DNA of 64,000 nt from Bathynomus jamesi (Eukaryota > Arthropoda > Malacostraca > Isopoda > Cirolanidae), in the NCBI GenBank assembly GCA_023014485.1, contig JAJOZX010002700.1, positions 493,501-557,500 on the forward strand. The letters run 5' to 3'. Positions 30,628-41,718 of the stretch are shown one piece after another. The number at the start of each line of letters is the position of its first letter. Position 1 is the stretch's first letter. The notes under the pieces are model-generated. The model searched no databases. It was not told the DNA's origin and was given only the letters and a program-made list of their open reading frames with translations. Made by a program: the position numbers and the translations under genes.

Positions 30628-32498
30628 TTACAAGGAGTTACAAGGAGTTACAAGGACAAGAGGAAGCCTCAAAGTCCTTTCGGTCCACTCTGGGAGGTTC
30701 CTGTTATTAAAAGTTTATTTTTCTTTCAACTATCCTAGCAGTAGTAGAAAACTGGATAGAAAAGTAGAAGGCTCTCTCCCCACTCTCCGCTCCCTCCCAG
30801 CCAGAGGCAGGTACGGAAAAAGGTTGAAGAAAATACCTTGACCAAGGAAAAGTAGCCAAGGAAATTTTACAGGAAAGTGGAGAATATATAAATAGCTCTA
30901 TATTTAACTTGCTCACAGAGACACCGTGCAAGCGAACTCGTGCAGAGTTTTCATATGTTTTAATCTTAAACTATGATAGTATTCAGTACTTTGTCTAGCC
31001 TATTTTTAAACACATTTACACTTTGACTGGCAACAACCTCTGGTTCCAGATATTAACTATTTTATAGGAAAAGAAATTTCAGCAGACAGAGGTCCTAAAT
31101 GTCTTTAGTTCCAGTTTAAACCCATTATTTCTTGTCGGATTGGCATTAAGTGAGAATAAGTGTCTGTAATCTACCCTTTCTATTCCTTTGAGCATCTTGA
31201 AGACTTGAATAAGCTGACCTCGCAACCTCCTTGTCTCTAAGCTAAACAGATTTAGGCGCTCCAATCTCCGTTGGTAGCTTTGCATTCTCATTGAAGGGAT
31301 CAATTTTGTAGCCCTTGCCCTTACTCTTTCTAACCTTTCTATGTCCTTCCTGAGGGATGGAGACCAAAACTGCGCACAGTATTCCAGTTGAGGTGTGACT
31401 AGAGAATTATAAAGAGACATTACAGTCTCCTTGTTCCGAAACTGGAACTGTCTTTTAATATAACCTAATAATTTTAAGGCCCTCTTTTCGACTTCTACAC
31501 AGTGCTTCGACGGTTTCAGATCGTTGCTGATATAGACTCCTAAGTCTTTCTCTAGATCGGTCTCAGTCAAGTTCCTTCCCAAGATAGAGTAATCGGTCTT
31601 CGGGTTTTAATAACCTATGTGCATTACCTTACATTTGTCCAAGTTGAATGGCATCTGCCAAGTAGCAGACCATTCGCCCAACCTGTCAAGATCGTTCTGA
31701 AGCGTTCTTACGCGCTCCTCAGTACCTACGCTACTTCCTAATTTCGTATCGTCTGCAAATTTTGAGATTGCACTTAGAAGCCCGACGTCTATATCGTTAA
31801 TATAGATGATAAAAAGTAAAGGACCCAGCACGGAACCCTGTGGGACACCACTGGTGACCGGCGCCCACTCCGAAGCCACTCCATTTATTACCACTCTCTG
31901 CTTTCTATCTTTTAACCAATTCTCAATCCAGTTGGAAACGAGCCCGGAGATTCCTAGTCCTTTGACTTTAGCAATCAATCTAGCGTGAGGGACTTTGTCA
32001 AAGGCGTTTTGAAAGTCGAGATACACTATATCTATTGCCCTACTTGCATCGTACAGTGTATGCATATTATGGAAAAACTCTAACAGGTTTGTCAGACAGG
32101 ATCTATGTCGCCTAATTCCATGTTGGGAATAAAAAATTAGATTGTTAGATTCAAGATGATACACAATACGTTTTGTAATGATGGATTCCAACAGTTTGCC
32201 GACAACTGATGTTAAACTGATAGTGCGATAATTACAAGGATTTTCCCTATCACCCTTTTTAAAGAATGATGTTACATTTGCTAACTTCCAGTCGGTTGGA
32301 AATTTCCCTAACTCGATTGATTGTTTGAATATGGTTACTAAGTCGTCAACAACATTGTGGCTAACCTCTTTTAATACCCTTGGAAGAAATAAGTCGGGGC
32401 CAGGAGATTTGTATTTGTTCATCTTAGCAATTAATTGCTGTACCTCATTTCTCGTAAAACTTATGGTCTCTACGGCCTGGTCACCGTCATATGTAACA
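30628..32498 (-). mobile_element. CR1-like LINE copy 8 (family F2), 5'-truncated
   Basis: About 1.9 kb: three-unit tail, F2 3' UTR, and ORF2 from its C-terminus to MVSTA before the RT fingers. An 11-bp deletion at about 31043 and a one-base change at about 31605 break the frame. The 5' end meets the (GA)n tract at 32498. Confidence 0.85.
31079..32422 (-). pseudogene. LINE F2 reverse transcriptase fragment, copy 8
   Basis: Two frames. The upper (32422-31607, 271 codons) has [82 protein letters not shown] and FADDTKLG; catalytic residues are kept, while TPIFKKGD reads TSFFKKGD and FRPIS-type RPIS reads RTIS. The lower (31582-31079) continues LTETDLEKDLGVYISNDLK to FRTSVC. The two are offset by one base near 31607. 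Confidence 0.85.
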
Positions 32499-32537
32499 AG
32501 AGAGAGAGTGAGAGAGAGAGAGAGTGAGAGAGATAGC
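32499..32537. repeat. Imperfect (GA)n tract between LINE copies 8 and 9
   Basis: GA run with GTGA and GATA interruptions before the tail GTTACAAGGAGTTACAAGGA. Confidence 0.9.
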
Positions 32538-32639
32538 GTTACAAGGAGTTACAAGGAAAAGAAGTACCTCAAAAGGCCTTGCGGCCCATACCGAGGAGGT
32601 ACCAATGGCAACGGGTGCCAGGGAAAATTTTGTACACAC

Positions 32640-35379
32640 TCAAATAGTGTGCAAGATTTGGTCTAACCTTTTCTTGAACTGATCCACAGAGGAACTGTTC
32701 ACAACTTCCGAAGGTAACCTGTTCCATGTGTCACAGATCTTATACGTAAAGTAATTCCCACACACACTAGTCCTAAACCGTTTCAAATCCAACTTCCAAC
32801 CATTGTTACGAGTTGGGTTATCATTTAAACTAAACATACTTCTAAAATCGACATCGTTGAACCCGCGTAAGAGCTTGAAAACCTCGATCAGTTGACCGCG
32901 CAGCCTCCGAGTTTCCAGCGGAAACAAGTTCAGGGCGCGTAACCGTCGATTATAACCCATATGCCTAACGGAAGGGATTAACTTTGTGGCCCTCGCCTGC
33001 ACTCGCTCCAGCCTCTCAATATCTTTCCTGAGGGTGGGCGACCACAACTGCACAGCATACTCAAGGTGCGGCCGAACAAGGGAATTGTACAGAGAGAGCA
33101 CAATCTCCTTGTTCCGAAACTGAAATTGCCTCCTGATATAACCCAATAGATTCGGGGCTTTCTTTTCCACCTCTACACACTGTTTCGTAAACTTAAGGTC
33201 GCTGCTAATTAGCACACCCAAGTCCTTTTCTAAATCAGTCACCTCGATATTACTCACCAACATCGAGTAGTCCGACTTGGGATTGGCGTAGCCCATGTGC
33301 ATCACTTTGTATTTACCCAAGTTAAACGGCATTGGCCATTTTTCGGACCACTCTCCTATCCTACCTAGGTCCGCACGCAGTTCCTCGATCGCTTCGGGCG
33401 TCCCAACATTGGCCCCAAGCTTGGTGTCATCAGCGAATTTGGCGATCCGACTGACGATGCCACCGTCGATATCATTTATGTAAATGATAAACAATAGAGG
33501 CCCCAAAACGGAACCCTGAGGAACCCCACTAGTGACCGAGGCCCAACCCGAACTAGCCACTTTAATTTCAACCCTCTGCCGCCTATTCCTCAGCCAGTTT
33601 TCAATCCACCTACCTATTTCCCCACCGATACCCAGCGCGCGCACTTTCGCCATTAGCCGGCGGTGAGGTACCTTATCAAAGGCTTTCTGAAAGTCGAGAT
33701 AAAGTATATCAATCGCCCTACTCTTATCATACTCACTCAACATGACGTGGAAAAACTCGAGCAAGTTGGTGAGACACGACCTATGCCGTCTAAACCCATG
33801 TTGGGAGTCCCCAAGCAGCTTGTAGGAATCCAAATGGTCAACGATCCTATCAGCTATTATCCCTTCTAATAATTTACCTACAACTGAAGTGAGACTAATG
33901 GGACGATAGTTCCCTGGACTTTCGTGATCCCCTTTCTTAAAGATAGGGGGTCACGTTGGCTTCCCTCCAGTCACCAGGCACCTAGCCCATCTCCAACGAT
34001 TTGTTGAAGACTGTAGCCAGGTGGGGAGCCACCTGGTCGCGCACTTCTCGCAACACTCTGTGGAGAAACTGGTCTGGCCCAGGAGCCTTACACGCGCTCA
34101 GATTGTCTATTCTATCGGCGATGACTGTCGCGGTACATCGAACACTATCCAGGCCAGCACTTTCGTGCCTCACGCCTGGCTCGGGGATGATGCGGGTATC
34201 CTCCCTGGTGAACACTCCCGCAAAGTACTCATTAAGCACATTAGCGATGTCCGCGTCGGAGGTCCGCAGAACGCCGCTTCGGTCCTTTAGTGGACCTATC
34301 ATGCTTCTAATGGGCTTTCTACTATTAACATAACTGAAGAACTCTTTAGGGTTCCCCTTTCAGAGGCTTGCCACCCGTAGTTCTTCGTTACGTTTCGCTA
34401 GTCTAACCTTTGCCTTCACTTCCCTACACAGGCGGACATACGCTTCAGTGTTCTCGTGGGAGCGATTGGCCTTCGCCCTCCTATACGCTACTTTCCTATT
34501 TCGGATAGCCAAAGCGATGTCACGATTGAACCACTTAGGCTGCGTTGAAGCAGGTGTGACCGGTTTTGAGGGTATGGCAGCAGACTGCAGCACCATAAAC
34601 TTGTCCCGGAATGCACTCCACACCCGCTCAACATCGCCGCCGACCTCTAACCCCATCTCACCTACGCTATCCCTGAGGCTAGCAAAGTCCGCCCGCCGGA
34701 GATCGAGCTTACTGCCTCTCGAGTTACTACGCTTTACCCGAGGGACGCGCACACGGAACCTAATCAGACCGTGATCACTCCCGCCCAACGATTCGTCAAC
34801 GGTGAGGCCAGTGACGAGGTTGTCTTCGGTCGTGAATACTAAGTCTAGAACGCTTTCGCCTCGTGTAGGCTCGTTGACCCACTGAGTCAGGAAGTTCTCA
34901 TCAGCAAAGACAACTAGCCTCCTCCCTTCAGCATCAGCAGTCCTGTCTTCCCACTTTATGCCGCGACAGTTGAAGTCTCCTAAAACTACACACACCCTAT
35001 CACCTAGCAGGCTACTGAGTTCGGTGTACAGGGCTGTATCCTCCTCGAGGAGGAGATGCGGAGGTCTGTACACCAAGATTAACCTATAGTTCGTCCCCAC
35101 CACGTTCAGATCGACCCCAAGCAGCTCCCGTTCCGATCGGAACTGGCAGTCAACCGGACTCAACGTGTCCCTGACGTATATTAGTACCCCACCCCCCTCC
35201 CCACGTTTGCGGTCTTTGCGAAACATTCTATACCCTGGAATTTCGAACTCCCTAACGTAGTCCCTACGATCAGTATGAATCCAGGACTCGGTGATAGCAA
35301 CGATATCCTGGTATTCTGATGCTAAGAGCGCCCGTAGCTCGCAAAACTTGTTCCTAATCGACCTAGCACTAAAAAGCAT
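32640..35379 (-). pseudogene. LINE F1 ORF2, copy 9
   Basis: The endonuclease starts MLFSARSIRNKF (35379) and has ITESWIHTDRRDY, VVLGDFNCRGIKWED and GGSDHGLIRFRV, all intact down to 34360. A small break at about 34358 (Leu-Cys-Lys position) separates the linker frame (34302-33982). An extra G near 33948 (GGGGGT) separates that from the RT frame (33833-32640, 397 codons), which has [55 protein letters not shown] and a complete C-terminus FKKRLDQILHTI. It is therefore two single-position lesions away from an open ORF2. Confidence 0.85.
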
Positions 35380-35976
35380 TGCACGGAGGGAGCCTTCCCT
35401 ATTCTGACCGCCCCCTAGCACGACCCGTTTCCCGAACAGCCAGGGCTGTCGGGAGTTGAAGAGCCCCTCACTAACGAGGGGGCAACTTCCGCAGGAGACA
35501 GCCCCCTCCAACGTAGGAGGAGAGTCACCCACCTGTACTTCGACGCACCCTTCAGTTGAAGGTACGTCCGCCACCGGCTCATCCTCATCTCTCCCCGGTG
35601 GGGGCCCATCATCTCTCCCCGGACTCGACCTCACCATTCTGTATAGGTGCCGGTCGAGCAGCGCGCCTAGGACACCTTTACCCTTGTTATTGAGGTGGAC
35701 ACCATCCCTCTGGTAAAGGTCCCACCTACCCGAAAATGCATCGAAGGGGTCAATAAACTTCACGCCCAGCGGAACGCAGAAGTCTTGTACCCTCTCATTG
35801 AAGCCAATGACCTTACTGAGCGCGTGGTCACTGGCATTCATTCGCGGTAAAATACCCATTAACATTCCCCTGTGTGTCTTCAGTTTTAGATCATCCGCAA
35901 GAGACATGATCTCGGTGATGATCCCTTCTGTAAGACCTACCCCACCGCCTTTGAGGAACAGGTCATTGCCACCAGC
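35380..35976 (-). pseudogene. LINE F1 ORF1 C-terminal half, copy 9 (fused in frame to ORF2)
   Basis: MSLADDLKLKTHRGMLMGIL (35907) through FIDPFDAFSGRWDLY and RDGVHLNNKG encodes the end of the esterase-like domain. A deletion near 35500 moves the frame, so it runs without a stop into the ORF2 endonuclease, giving one 515-codon frame (35907-34360). In other copies a stop and frame change separate ORF1 from ORF2, so the fusion is most likely a mutation of this copy. Confidence 0.75.

Positions 35977-36009
<33 letters not shown>
35977..36009. repeat. (GA)n tract between LINE copies 9 and 10
   Basis: GA run starting GAGGGAGAG, followed by the two-unit tail. Confidence 0.95.
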
Positions 36010-36011
<2 letters not shown>

Positions 36012-37549
36012 ACAAGGAGTTACAAGGAAAAGAGGAAACCTCAAAGACCTTTCGGTCCACTCTGGGAGGTTCCTGTTATTAAAAGTTTATTTTTCTTTCA
36101 ACTATCCTAGCAGTAGTAGAAAACTGGATAGAAAAGTAGAAGGCTCTCTCTCCACCCTCCGCTCCCTCCCTGCCAGAGGCAGGTACGGAAAAAGGTTGAA
36201 GAAAATACCTTGACCCTGGAAAAGTAGCCAAGGAAATTTTACAGGAAAGTGGAGAATATATAAATAGGTCTATATTTAGCTTGCTCACAGAGACACCGTG
36301 CAAGCGAACTCCTGCAGTTTTTTCTTATGTTTTAATCTTAAACTATGAGAGTATTCAGTACTTTGTCTAGCCTATTTTTAAACACATTTACACTTTGACT
36401 GGAAACAACCTCTAAGGGAAGTTGGTTCCAGATATTAACTATTTTATAGGAAAAGAAATTTCCACAGACAGAGGTCCTAAATGTCTTTAGTTCCAGTTTA
36501 AACCCATTATTTCTTGTCGGATTGGCATTAAGTGATAATAAGTTTCTGTAATCTACCCTGTCTATTCCTTTGAGCATCTTGAAGACTTGAATAAGCTGAC
36601 CTCGCAACCTTCTCGTCTCTAAGCTAAACAGATTTAGGCGCTCCAATCTCCGTTGGTAGCTTTGCATTCTCATTGAAGGGATCAATTTTGTAGCCCTTGC
36701 TTGTACTCTTTCTAACCTTTCTATATCCTTCCTGAGGGATGGAGACCAAAACTGCGCACAGTATTCCAGTTGAGGTGTGACTAGAGAATTATAAAGAGAC
36801 ATTACAGTCTCCTTGTTCCGAAACTGGAACTGTCTTTTAATATAACCTAATAATTTTAAGGCCCTCTTTTCGACTTCTGCGCAGTGCTTCGATGGTTTCA
36901 GATCGTTGCTGATGTAGACTCCCAAGGCTTTCTCTAGATCGGTCTCAGTCAAGTTCCTTCCCAAGAGAGAGTAATCGGTCTTTGGGTTTTTATAACCTAT
37001 GTGCATTACCTTACATTTGTCCAAGTTAAATGACATCTGCCAAGTAGCAGACCATTCGCCCAACCTGTCAAGATCGTTCTGAAGCGTTCTTACGCCCTCC
37101 TCAGTACCTACACTACTTCCTAATTTCGTATCGTCTGCAAATTTGGAGATTGCACTTAGAATCCCGACATCTATATCGTTAATATAAATGATAAAAAGTA
37201 AAGGACCCAGCACGGAACCCTGTGGGACACCACTGGTGACGGGCGCCCACTCCGAAGCCACTCCATTTATTACCACTCTCTGCTTTCTATCTTTTAACCA
37301 ATCCTCAATCCAGTTGGAAACGAGCCCATTGATTCCCAGTCCTTTGACTTTAGCTATCAATCTAGCGTGAGGGACTTTGTCAAAGGCTTTTTGAAAGTCG
37401 AGATACACTATATCTTTTGCCCTACTTGCATCGTACAGTTTATGCATATTTTGGAAAAACTCTAACAGGTTTGTCAGACAGGATCTATGTCGCCTAAATC
37501 CATGTTGAGAATAAAAAATTAGATTGTTAGATACAAGGTGATACACAAT

Positions 37550-37550
<1 letters not shown>
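36010..37550 (-). mobile_element. CR1-like LINE copy 10 (family F2), 5'-truncated; right end of the array
   Basis: About 1.54 kb with tail, F2 3' UTR and an uninterrupted RT C-terminal half. On its right is (GA)n followed by (GATA)n and then non-LINE DNA, so this was probably the first copy to land in an original GA/GATA microsatellite. Confidence 0.9.
36338..37549 (-). CDS. LINE F2 reverse transcriptase, C-terminal 400 codons, open
   Basis: Open from IVYHLVSNNLIFYSQHGFRR (the frame continues into the SLSL-coding GA tract) to KNRLDKVLNTLIV at 36338. Contains [79 protein letters not shown] and the thumb/C-terminal region. The catalytic FADD is intact. It lacks the endonuclease and RT fingers, so it cannot support retrotransposition. 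No start codon of its own is evident. Confidence 0.75.
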   Translation of the reverse strand: MVYHLVSNNLIFYSQHGFRRHRSCLTNLLEFFQNMHKLYDASRAKDIVYLDFQKAFDKVPHARLIAKVKGLGINGLVSNWIEDWLKDRKQRVVINGVASEWAPVTSGVPQGSVLGPLLFIIYINDIDVGILSAISKFADDTKLGSSVGTEEGVRTLQNDLDRLGEWSATWQMSFNLDKCKVMHIGYKNPKTDYSLLGRNLTETDLEKALGVYISNDLKPSKHCAEVEKRALKLLGYIKRQFQFRNKETVMSLYNSLVTPQLEYCAQFWSPSLRKDIERLERVQARATKLIPSMRMQSYQRRLERLNLFSLETRRLRGQLIQVFKMLKGIDRVDYRNLLSLNANPTRNNGFKLELKTFRTSVCGNFFSYKIVNIWNQLPLEVVSSQSVNVFKNRLDKVLNTLIV

Positions 37551-37580
<30 letters not shown>

Positions 37581-37602
37581 GATAGATAGATAGATAGATA
37601 GA
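37551..37602. repeat. (GA)n(GATA)n microsatellite at the right end of the LINE array
   Basis: GA units pass into about six GATA units. Probably the remnant of the ancestral target microsatellite. Confidence 0.95.
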
Positions 37603-37878
37603 TTCGCTTGGCAGGAGCCAAACGCATATTAAGACTTCAGCCGAGCGGCCGTTGCCTTAATATGTTCTTAATCAGCTAATTGGCTTATCTGGCTGAGTTG
37701 CCAGTTTGCGCTTATTTATTTAATTAAAACATATATTCTGGCTTAAGCCGCCAGTTGGCTTAGAAGGCTTCTTAGAAGGCATAAATGGCCTGTATATATT
37801 AATAACCTTCGAACGAATTAAAAGCGCACACAAACGCACATACACTCACCGACTGTACGCCCATAAAGCCCCTATTAT
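37603..37878. other. No gene; right flank of the LINE array
   Basis: Begins with the hairpin TTGGCAGGAGCCAA and the 45-bp segment shared with 18324-18368. The rest (many GGCTTA/TTAAGCC words) matches nothing I recognise. Confidence 0.5.
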
Positions 37879-37895
37879 CACACACACACACACAC
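37879..37895. repeat. (CA)n microsatellite
   Basis: Short CA run preceding the hammerhead-like repeat copy. Confidence 0.9.
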
Positions 37896-38003
37896 CCGAC
37901 GAGGTGTAGCTCTGAATACACAAAAGACCTTGGAATCGTTTTTCTTTTTTCTTGTGGGTTTGCAGCATTCATTCATTTCACGTGTTTAATTGTGAAATTC
38001 ATC

Positions 38004-38005
<2 letters not shown>
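37893..38005 (+). mobile_element. Second copy of the hammerhead-like repeat end
   Basis: CCGACGAGGTGTAGCTCTGA followed by ATACAC, AAAAGACCTTGGAATCG and TTGTGGGTTTGCAGC matches the complement of 6710-6777. Here CTGACGA reads CCGACGA and GAAA reads AAAA, so the core is degraded. It continues into CATTTCACGTGTTTAATTG, shared with 5975-6000. Confidence 0.5.

Positions 38006-38049
<44 letters not shown>
38006..38049. repeat. (TA)n microsatellite
   Basis: TA run ending in ATATT repeats. Confidence 0.95.
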
Positions 38050-38054
<5 letters not shown>

Positions 38055-38366
38055 TATATTATATTATTATATTTATTGAGATTTATTGTCGTATTTTTCA
38101 GTAGTCGGTTAAATACATAGTTATATTATTGATATGTCATCGTGCTGTTGGAGGTCCCTATAGTACACATTTAGATTTGTTAACTTTGAAATTTTTTGTT
38201 TTAATTTTGGGACGTTGCAGCTTGATGGCCACTGAAATTCATAGTATGAGGTCACACGCACCTATATATTTACTTATATTATTTATTTTATTTATTCTTT
38301 TATCACCAGCCATTTATCTTATCTTCCACTCCCTCTTTACCATCACCCCGCACGATCACATATTAA
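38050..38366. other. No gene recognised
   Basis: AT-rich DNA between the microsatellite and the mariner left end; no domain or repeat identified. Confidence 0.5.
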
Positions 38367-38715
38367 TATCAGATGGATAGAAAAAAGTTCCGATATTTAA
38401 AATATAATAATTAAAAAATTATAACTCTTTATAATCACGAAATTTGGCGCAGTGTAACTTTAATTAGTTAGCAAAATTCCATAATATTTAAAAAATTCTA
38501 CCTGCTATACTTTTTCCATAGTGAAAGAAGGAAAAATATAAATCACTGAAAACAATATCATGAAATCACAAAAAATCCCACTTTTATTCACGCGTCGGCA
38601 GTTCCCATTTTCAGTTGGCCGAGTTGGATTTAATTTAGTAATTAGTGTGTGTCAAAGTGTCAAGGGGTGTAAGTGGGTAATTTGATAACTTAAACTTTTC
38701 GCAACCGTTGTAATC

Positions 38716-38921
38716 ATGGTTTTCAGCATAAATGACAAGGCAGTAATTGAGGTGTGTTTCAGCGAGAAAGGATGGGCCGGTAAAAGGGTTTCCTGTAAGA
38801 AATTTCAATAAACGATCAGTGAATAGATTGATAAAGAAAATTTGAGAAACGGATTCGACTAAAAAGAAAGCTGGAGGTGATAGACCAAAAAGTGTTTCCA
38901 CACAAGAAAATATAGCTTATG
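38716..38921 (+). pseudogene. Mariner transposase N-terminal part
   Basis: Begins MVFSINDKAVIEVCFSEKGW, the typical N-terminal helix-turn-helix start of mariner-type transposases. A frameshift follows, then GFD and a GDRPKSVSTQENIAYVQ-like run in another frame, ending exactly where the Tc1 element is inserted. The continuation on the far side at 47591 includes LSHRKIAKNLGIIRDSVQL, the second DNA-binding helix region. Confidence 0.75.
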
Positions 38922-39290
38922 TACAGTGCTTACAAGAAGTCTCACGCCTCTGTCTCGTCCCAAGCTAGTCTGCTAGGTATAAAATGGGCGGTCCTTATGG
39001 CAGCGGAGGTGTATTCGGATTGGTGCACGTAATTGCTCTAACCCCATCAATGACGTCCACATTATCATTGTGTTGATCACGCTATCTATTTATATATAGA
39101 GACATACTGTATATAGATATATATAGAGTATGCAGGGGATAACGTGTCTCAGTCGCAGCTATGGTAGTTGTCTTACAATTAACAGTCCCAAGTGCAAGTT
39201 ACGTTAACACCTCCACATAAACTACCCTGGACTATAATAATATATGTGAAGCCCGTATCCACGAACCATTTAAAAGGTGTGATTTAAAAG

Positions 39291-39322
39291 CTCTCTGTCT
39301 CTCTCTGTCTCTCTCTGTGTGT

Positions 39323-39367
<45 letters not shown>
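39291..39367. repeat. (CT)n tract at the 5' end of LINE copy 11
   Basis: CT run with GT interruptions inside the Tc1 element, the probable target microsatellite of the LINE. Confidence 0.9.
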
Positions 39368-39370
<3 letters not shown>

Positions 39371-40317
39371 CCGCAGGGGGTATAAAGGTTATGCACATTT
39401 CTTCTGGATGTTGTAAACTTTATACTTGGGGTGTGACAGCCCTCCGTTCCCGAGTCGTGGGATTCTAGAGAAATTGGCTGCCTGTTCCTTCAGGTTCTCT
39501 CTCTCTTTCGGGAGGGCGGGTGAAGTATGTTGTACAATCTGTCCCGTGGGTTACTAGGACCCCATCCCATCCCTACTCTGTCCTTTCAGCTTACGTTAAG
39601 GATGTTCTCTGACTGCAAAAAAAAAAAAATAAAAAAATCTTTTAGTATTAAGTCTTTTTCTCTTCTTTTACTATTAGGACCCTACTGCTACCTCATGCGT
39701 GGGAAGAGAGGCTTTGGAACCTCTATAAATAACGCCATTTAACCTCGCTCGTAGGTTGTGAGAGACTGGGATGGAGGGGTCCCAGAATGGCCTGACCAGC
39801 CCCCTGCGACCGTTCTTTGGTGACCAATTGATGGTGCTTGGATGTACTGCTCTGAGGTGAGAGAGCTTTACTGCCCAGCTGGCTGCCAGGCCAGCGTAAA
39901 GTCCCGGGCGTAGCCTCTGGGTCTGATGGGATATCCCTTGAACACTGGATTCTAAGAGTCTGGCCGCTTGTGAGTGACTAGTAAGACTTAGTAAGGGGCT
40001 GCATCTCGCTGTCGCTCCTGGCTGGAAATCCGTCACGCCTGCGTCGCGAGTGTTTGTCAGTTGGTAGCTGCGACACGTTTGGGACTGTCCGGCCCTGGGG
40101 AGACCTTTGGTCGGTGCGGCAGCAGCGAGAGGTGTAGTCTTCTGGAAGGGATGAACGTCACTTGCAAATAGGTGGATGCGTCTACGCGCGGGAAGAATTC
40201 ACCCCCCCCCCTCCTTTTTTATATACTGGTCAGAACGTTTTTGATAGTTTTCATTGCTAGAACGCTTTATCTTATTCAGAGTATTCAGAGTTCGAAAAAA
40301 AAAAAAAAAAGTTACAA

Positions 40318-41677
40318 TGACTGGACTGCAGAAACTGAAAGCTGAATGTGCGAGGTGTGAAGTAAACCAGTGGGTGACGAACTTCAAAGAAGCCTGCTTC
40401 GCGAAGATCAACCACTCCAGCATGTGCCGCTTTTGCGAACTCATGCGGTTTTACGAGAAGCTAGAGGAGAGGGTCCGGCGGCTTGAGTAGCTCATTGAGA
40501 GGATAGCTGCCATGGAAAGGCGGTCCAGCGATGGACTGGACAGGGCTCGGGACCGCGGAGAAAGGGTAGAGGTGCAACCGGGGACTAGGGCACAAAATCA
40601 GTGTGAAGAATCGCCAGCGACCCACGTGGAATGCACGGAATCGCGGCGCAAGGTGGAGGGCGTAAAGAAGGGGCTGAGCTGATAGAGAAGGGTGGGAATG
40701 GGTCCATAGGGAAGGGTGGGAAGGGGGCGAAAAAGAAAAAGGGTGGGAAGGGGCCTACTGATGGCACAAAGAAACCGAAGGATGTAGCTTCCGGTCGGGG
40801 TGGGTCGGCAGGTGTAACTGCGTCTATGGGTGGCGACGGGTTTCGAAAGGTCTCGGGCAAGAAGGCTGCGAAGCCGAAGCCTGAGACCCCAGTTGCCCCT
40901 ATCAGGACCTCCAACCGCTTTAGTCTCCTGTCCTCGAAGGAGGAAGACACCGTTTTGATTGGGGACTCGCAGATCAGGGACCAGGAGAAGTACTTTGCTT
41001 CTGCAAACCGGGATGGGAGGAAGGTAAGGTGCTTACCTGGGCGGGGAACGGCGAACTTAAGGAAGGAGGTAGAGAAGGTGCGCGCGGCTAGTCGGAGGAC
41101 TGCGATCGTTGTCCACGCTGGTGGCAACGACCTGTTCCTCAAAGGCGGTGGGGTAGGTCTTACAGAAGGGATCATCACCGAGATCATGTCTCTTGCGGAT
41201 GATCTAAAACTGAAGACAGACAGGGGAATGTTAATGGGTATTTTACCGCGAATGAATGCCAGTGACCACGCTCTCAGTAAGGTCATTGGCATCAACGAGA
41301 GGGTGCAAGGCTTGTGCGTCCCGCTGGGCGTCAGGTTTATTGACCCGTTCGACGCATTTTCGGGTAGGTAGGACCTTTACCAGAGGGATGATGTCCACCT
41401 CAATAACAAGGGTAAAGGTGTGCTAGGCGCGCTGCTCGACCGGCACCTATACAGAATGGAGAGGTCGAGTCCGGGGAGAGATGATGGGCCCCCACCGGGG
41501 AGGGATGATGATGATGAGCCGGTGGCGGAAGTACCTTCAACTGAAGGGTGCGTCCAGGTACAGGTGGGTGACCCTCCTTCCACGTTGGAGGGGGCTCAGG
41601 CTCCTGCGGAAGTTGCCCCCTCGTTAGTGAGGGGCTCTTCAACTCCCGACAGCCCTGGCTGTTCGGGAAACTGGTAG
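40318..41677 (+). pseudogene. LINE F1 ORF1, copy 11
   Basis: Starts MTGLQKLKAECARCEVNQW with cysteine pairs CARC and CRFC and a short coiled coil, then an amber stop after RVRRLE (40487-40489). The frame is shifted near 40640. A 246-codon frame (40631-41371) follows with basic GGKGPTDG repeats, EEDTVLIGDSQIRDQEKYF, TAIVVHAGGNDLFLKGGG and FIDPFDAFSG. A Trp to TAG change at 41369 interrupts it. The tail (41420-41677) has SSPGRDDGPPPGRDDDD and ends PDSPGCSGNW just before ORF2. Confidence 0.8.
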
Positions 41678-41718
41678 TGCTAGGGGGCGGTCTGAATAGG
41701 GAAGGCTCCCTCCGTGCA

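Larger units (their letters stand above)
32538..35976 (-). mobile_element. CR1-like LINE copy 9 (family F1), 5'-truncated in ORF1
   Basis: About 3.4 kb with F1 3' UTR, nearly complete ORF2 and the C-terminal half of ORF1. Truncated at 35976 within the GGND block of the esterase-like domain (complement of GGTCATTGCCACCAGC), next to (GA)n. Confidence 0.9.

Noticed and set aside
38635..38901. 88-codon minus-strand frame
   Set aside because: Antisense of the mariner transposase N-terminus, which is clear on the plus strand.
40585..41295. 236-codon minus-strand frame
   Set aside because: Antisense of LINE ORF1 in copy 11; no recognised domain.
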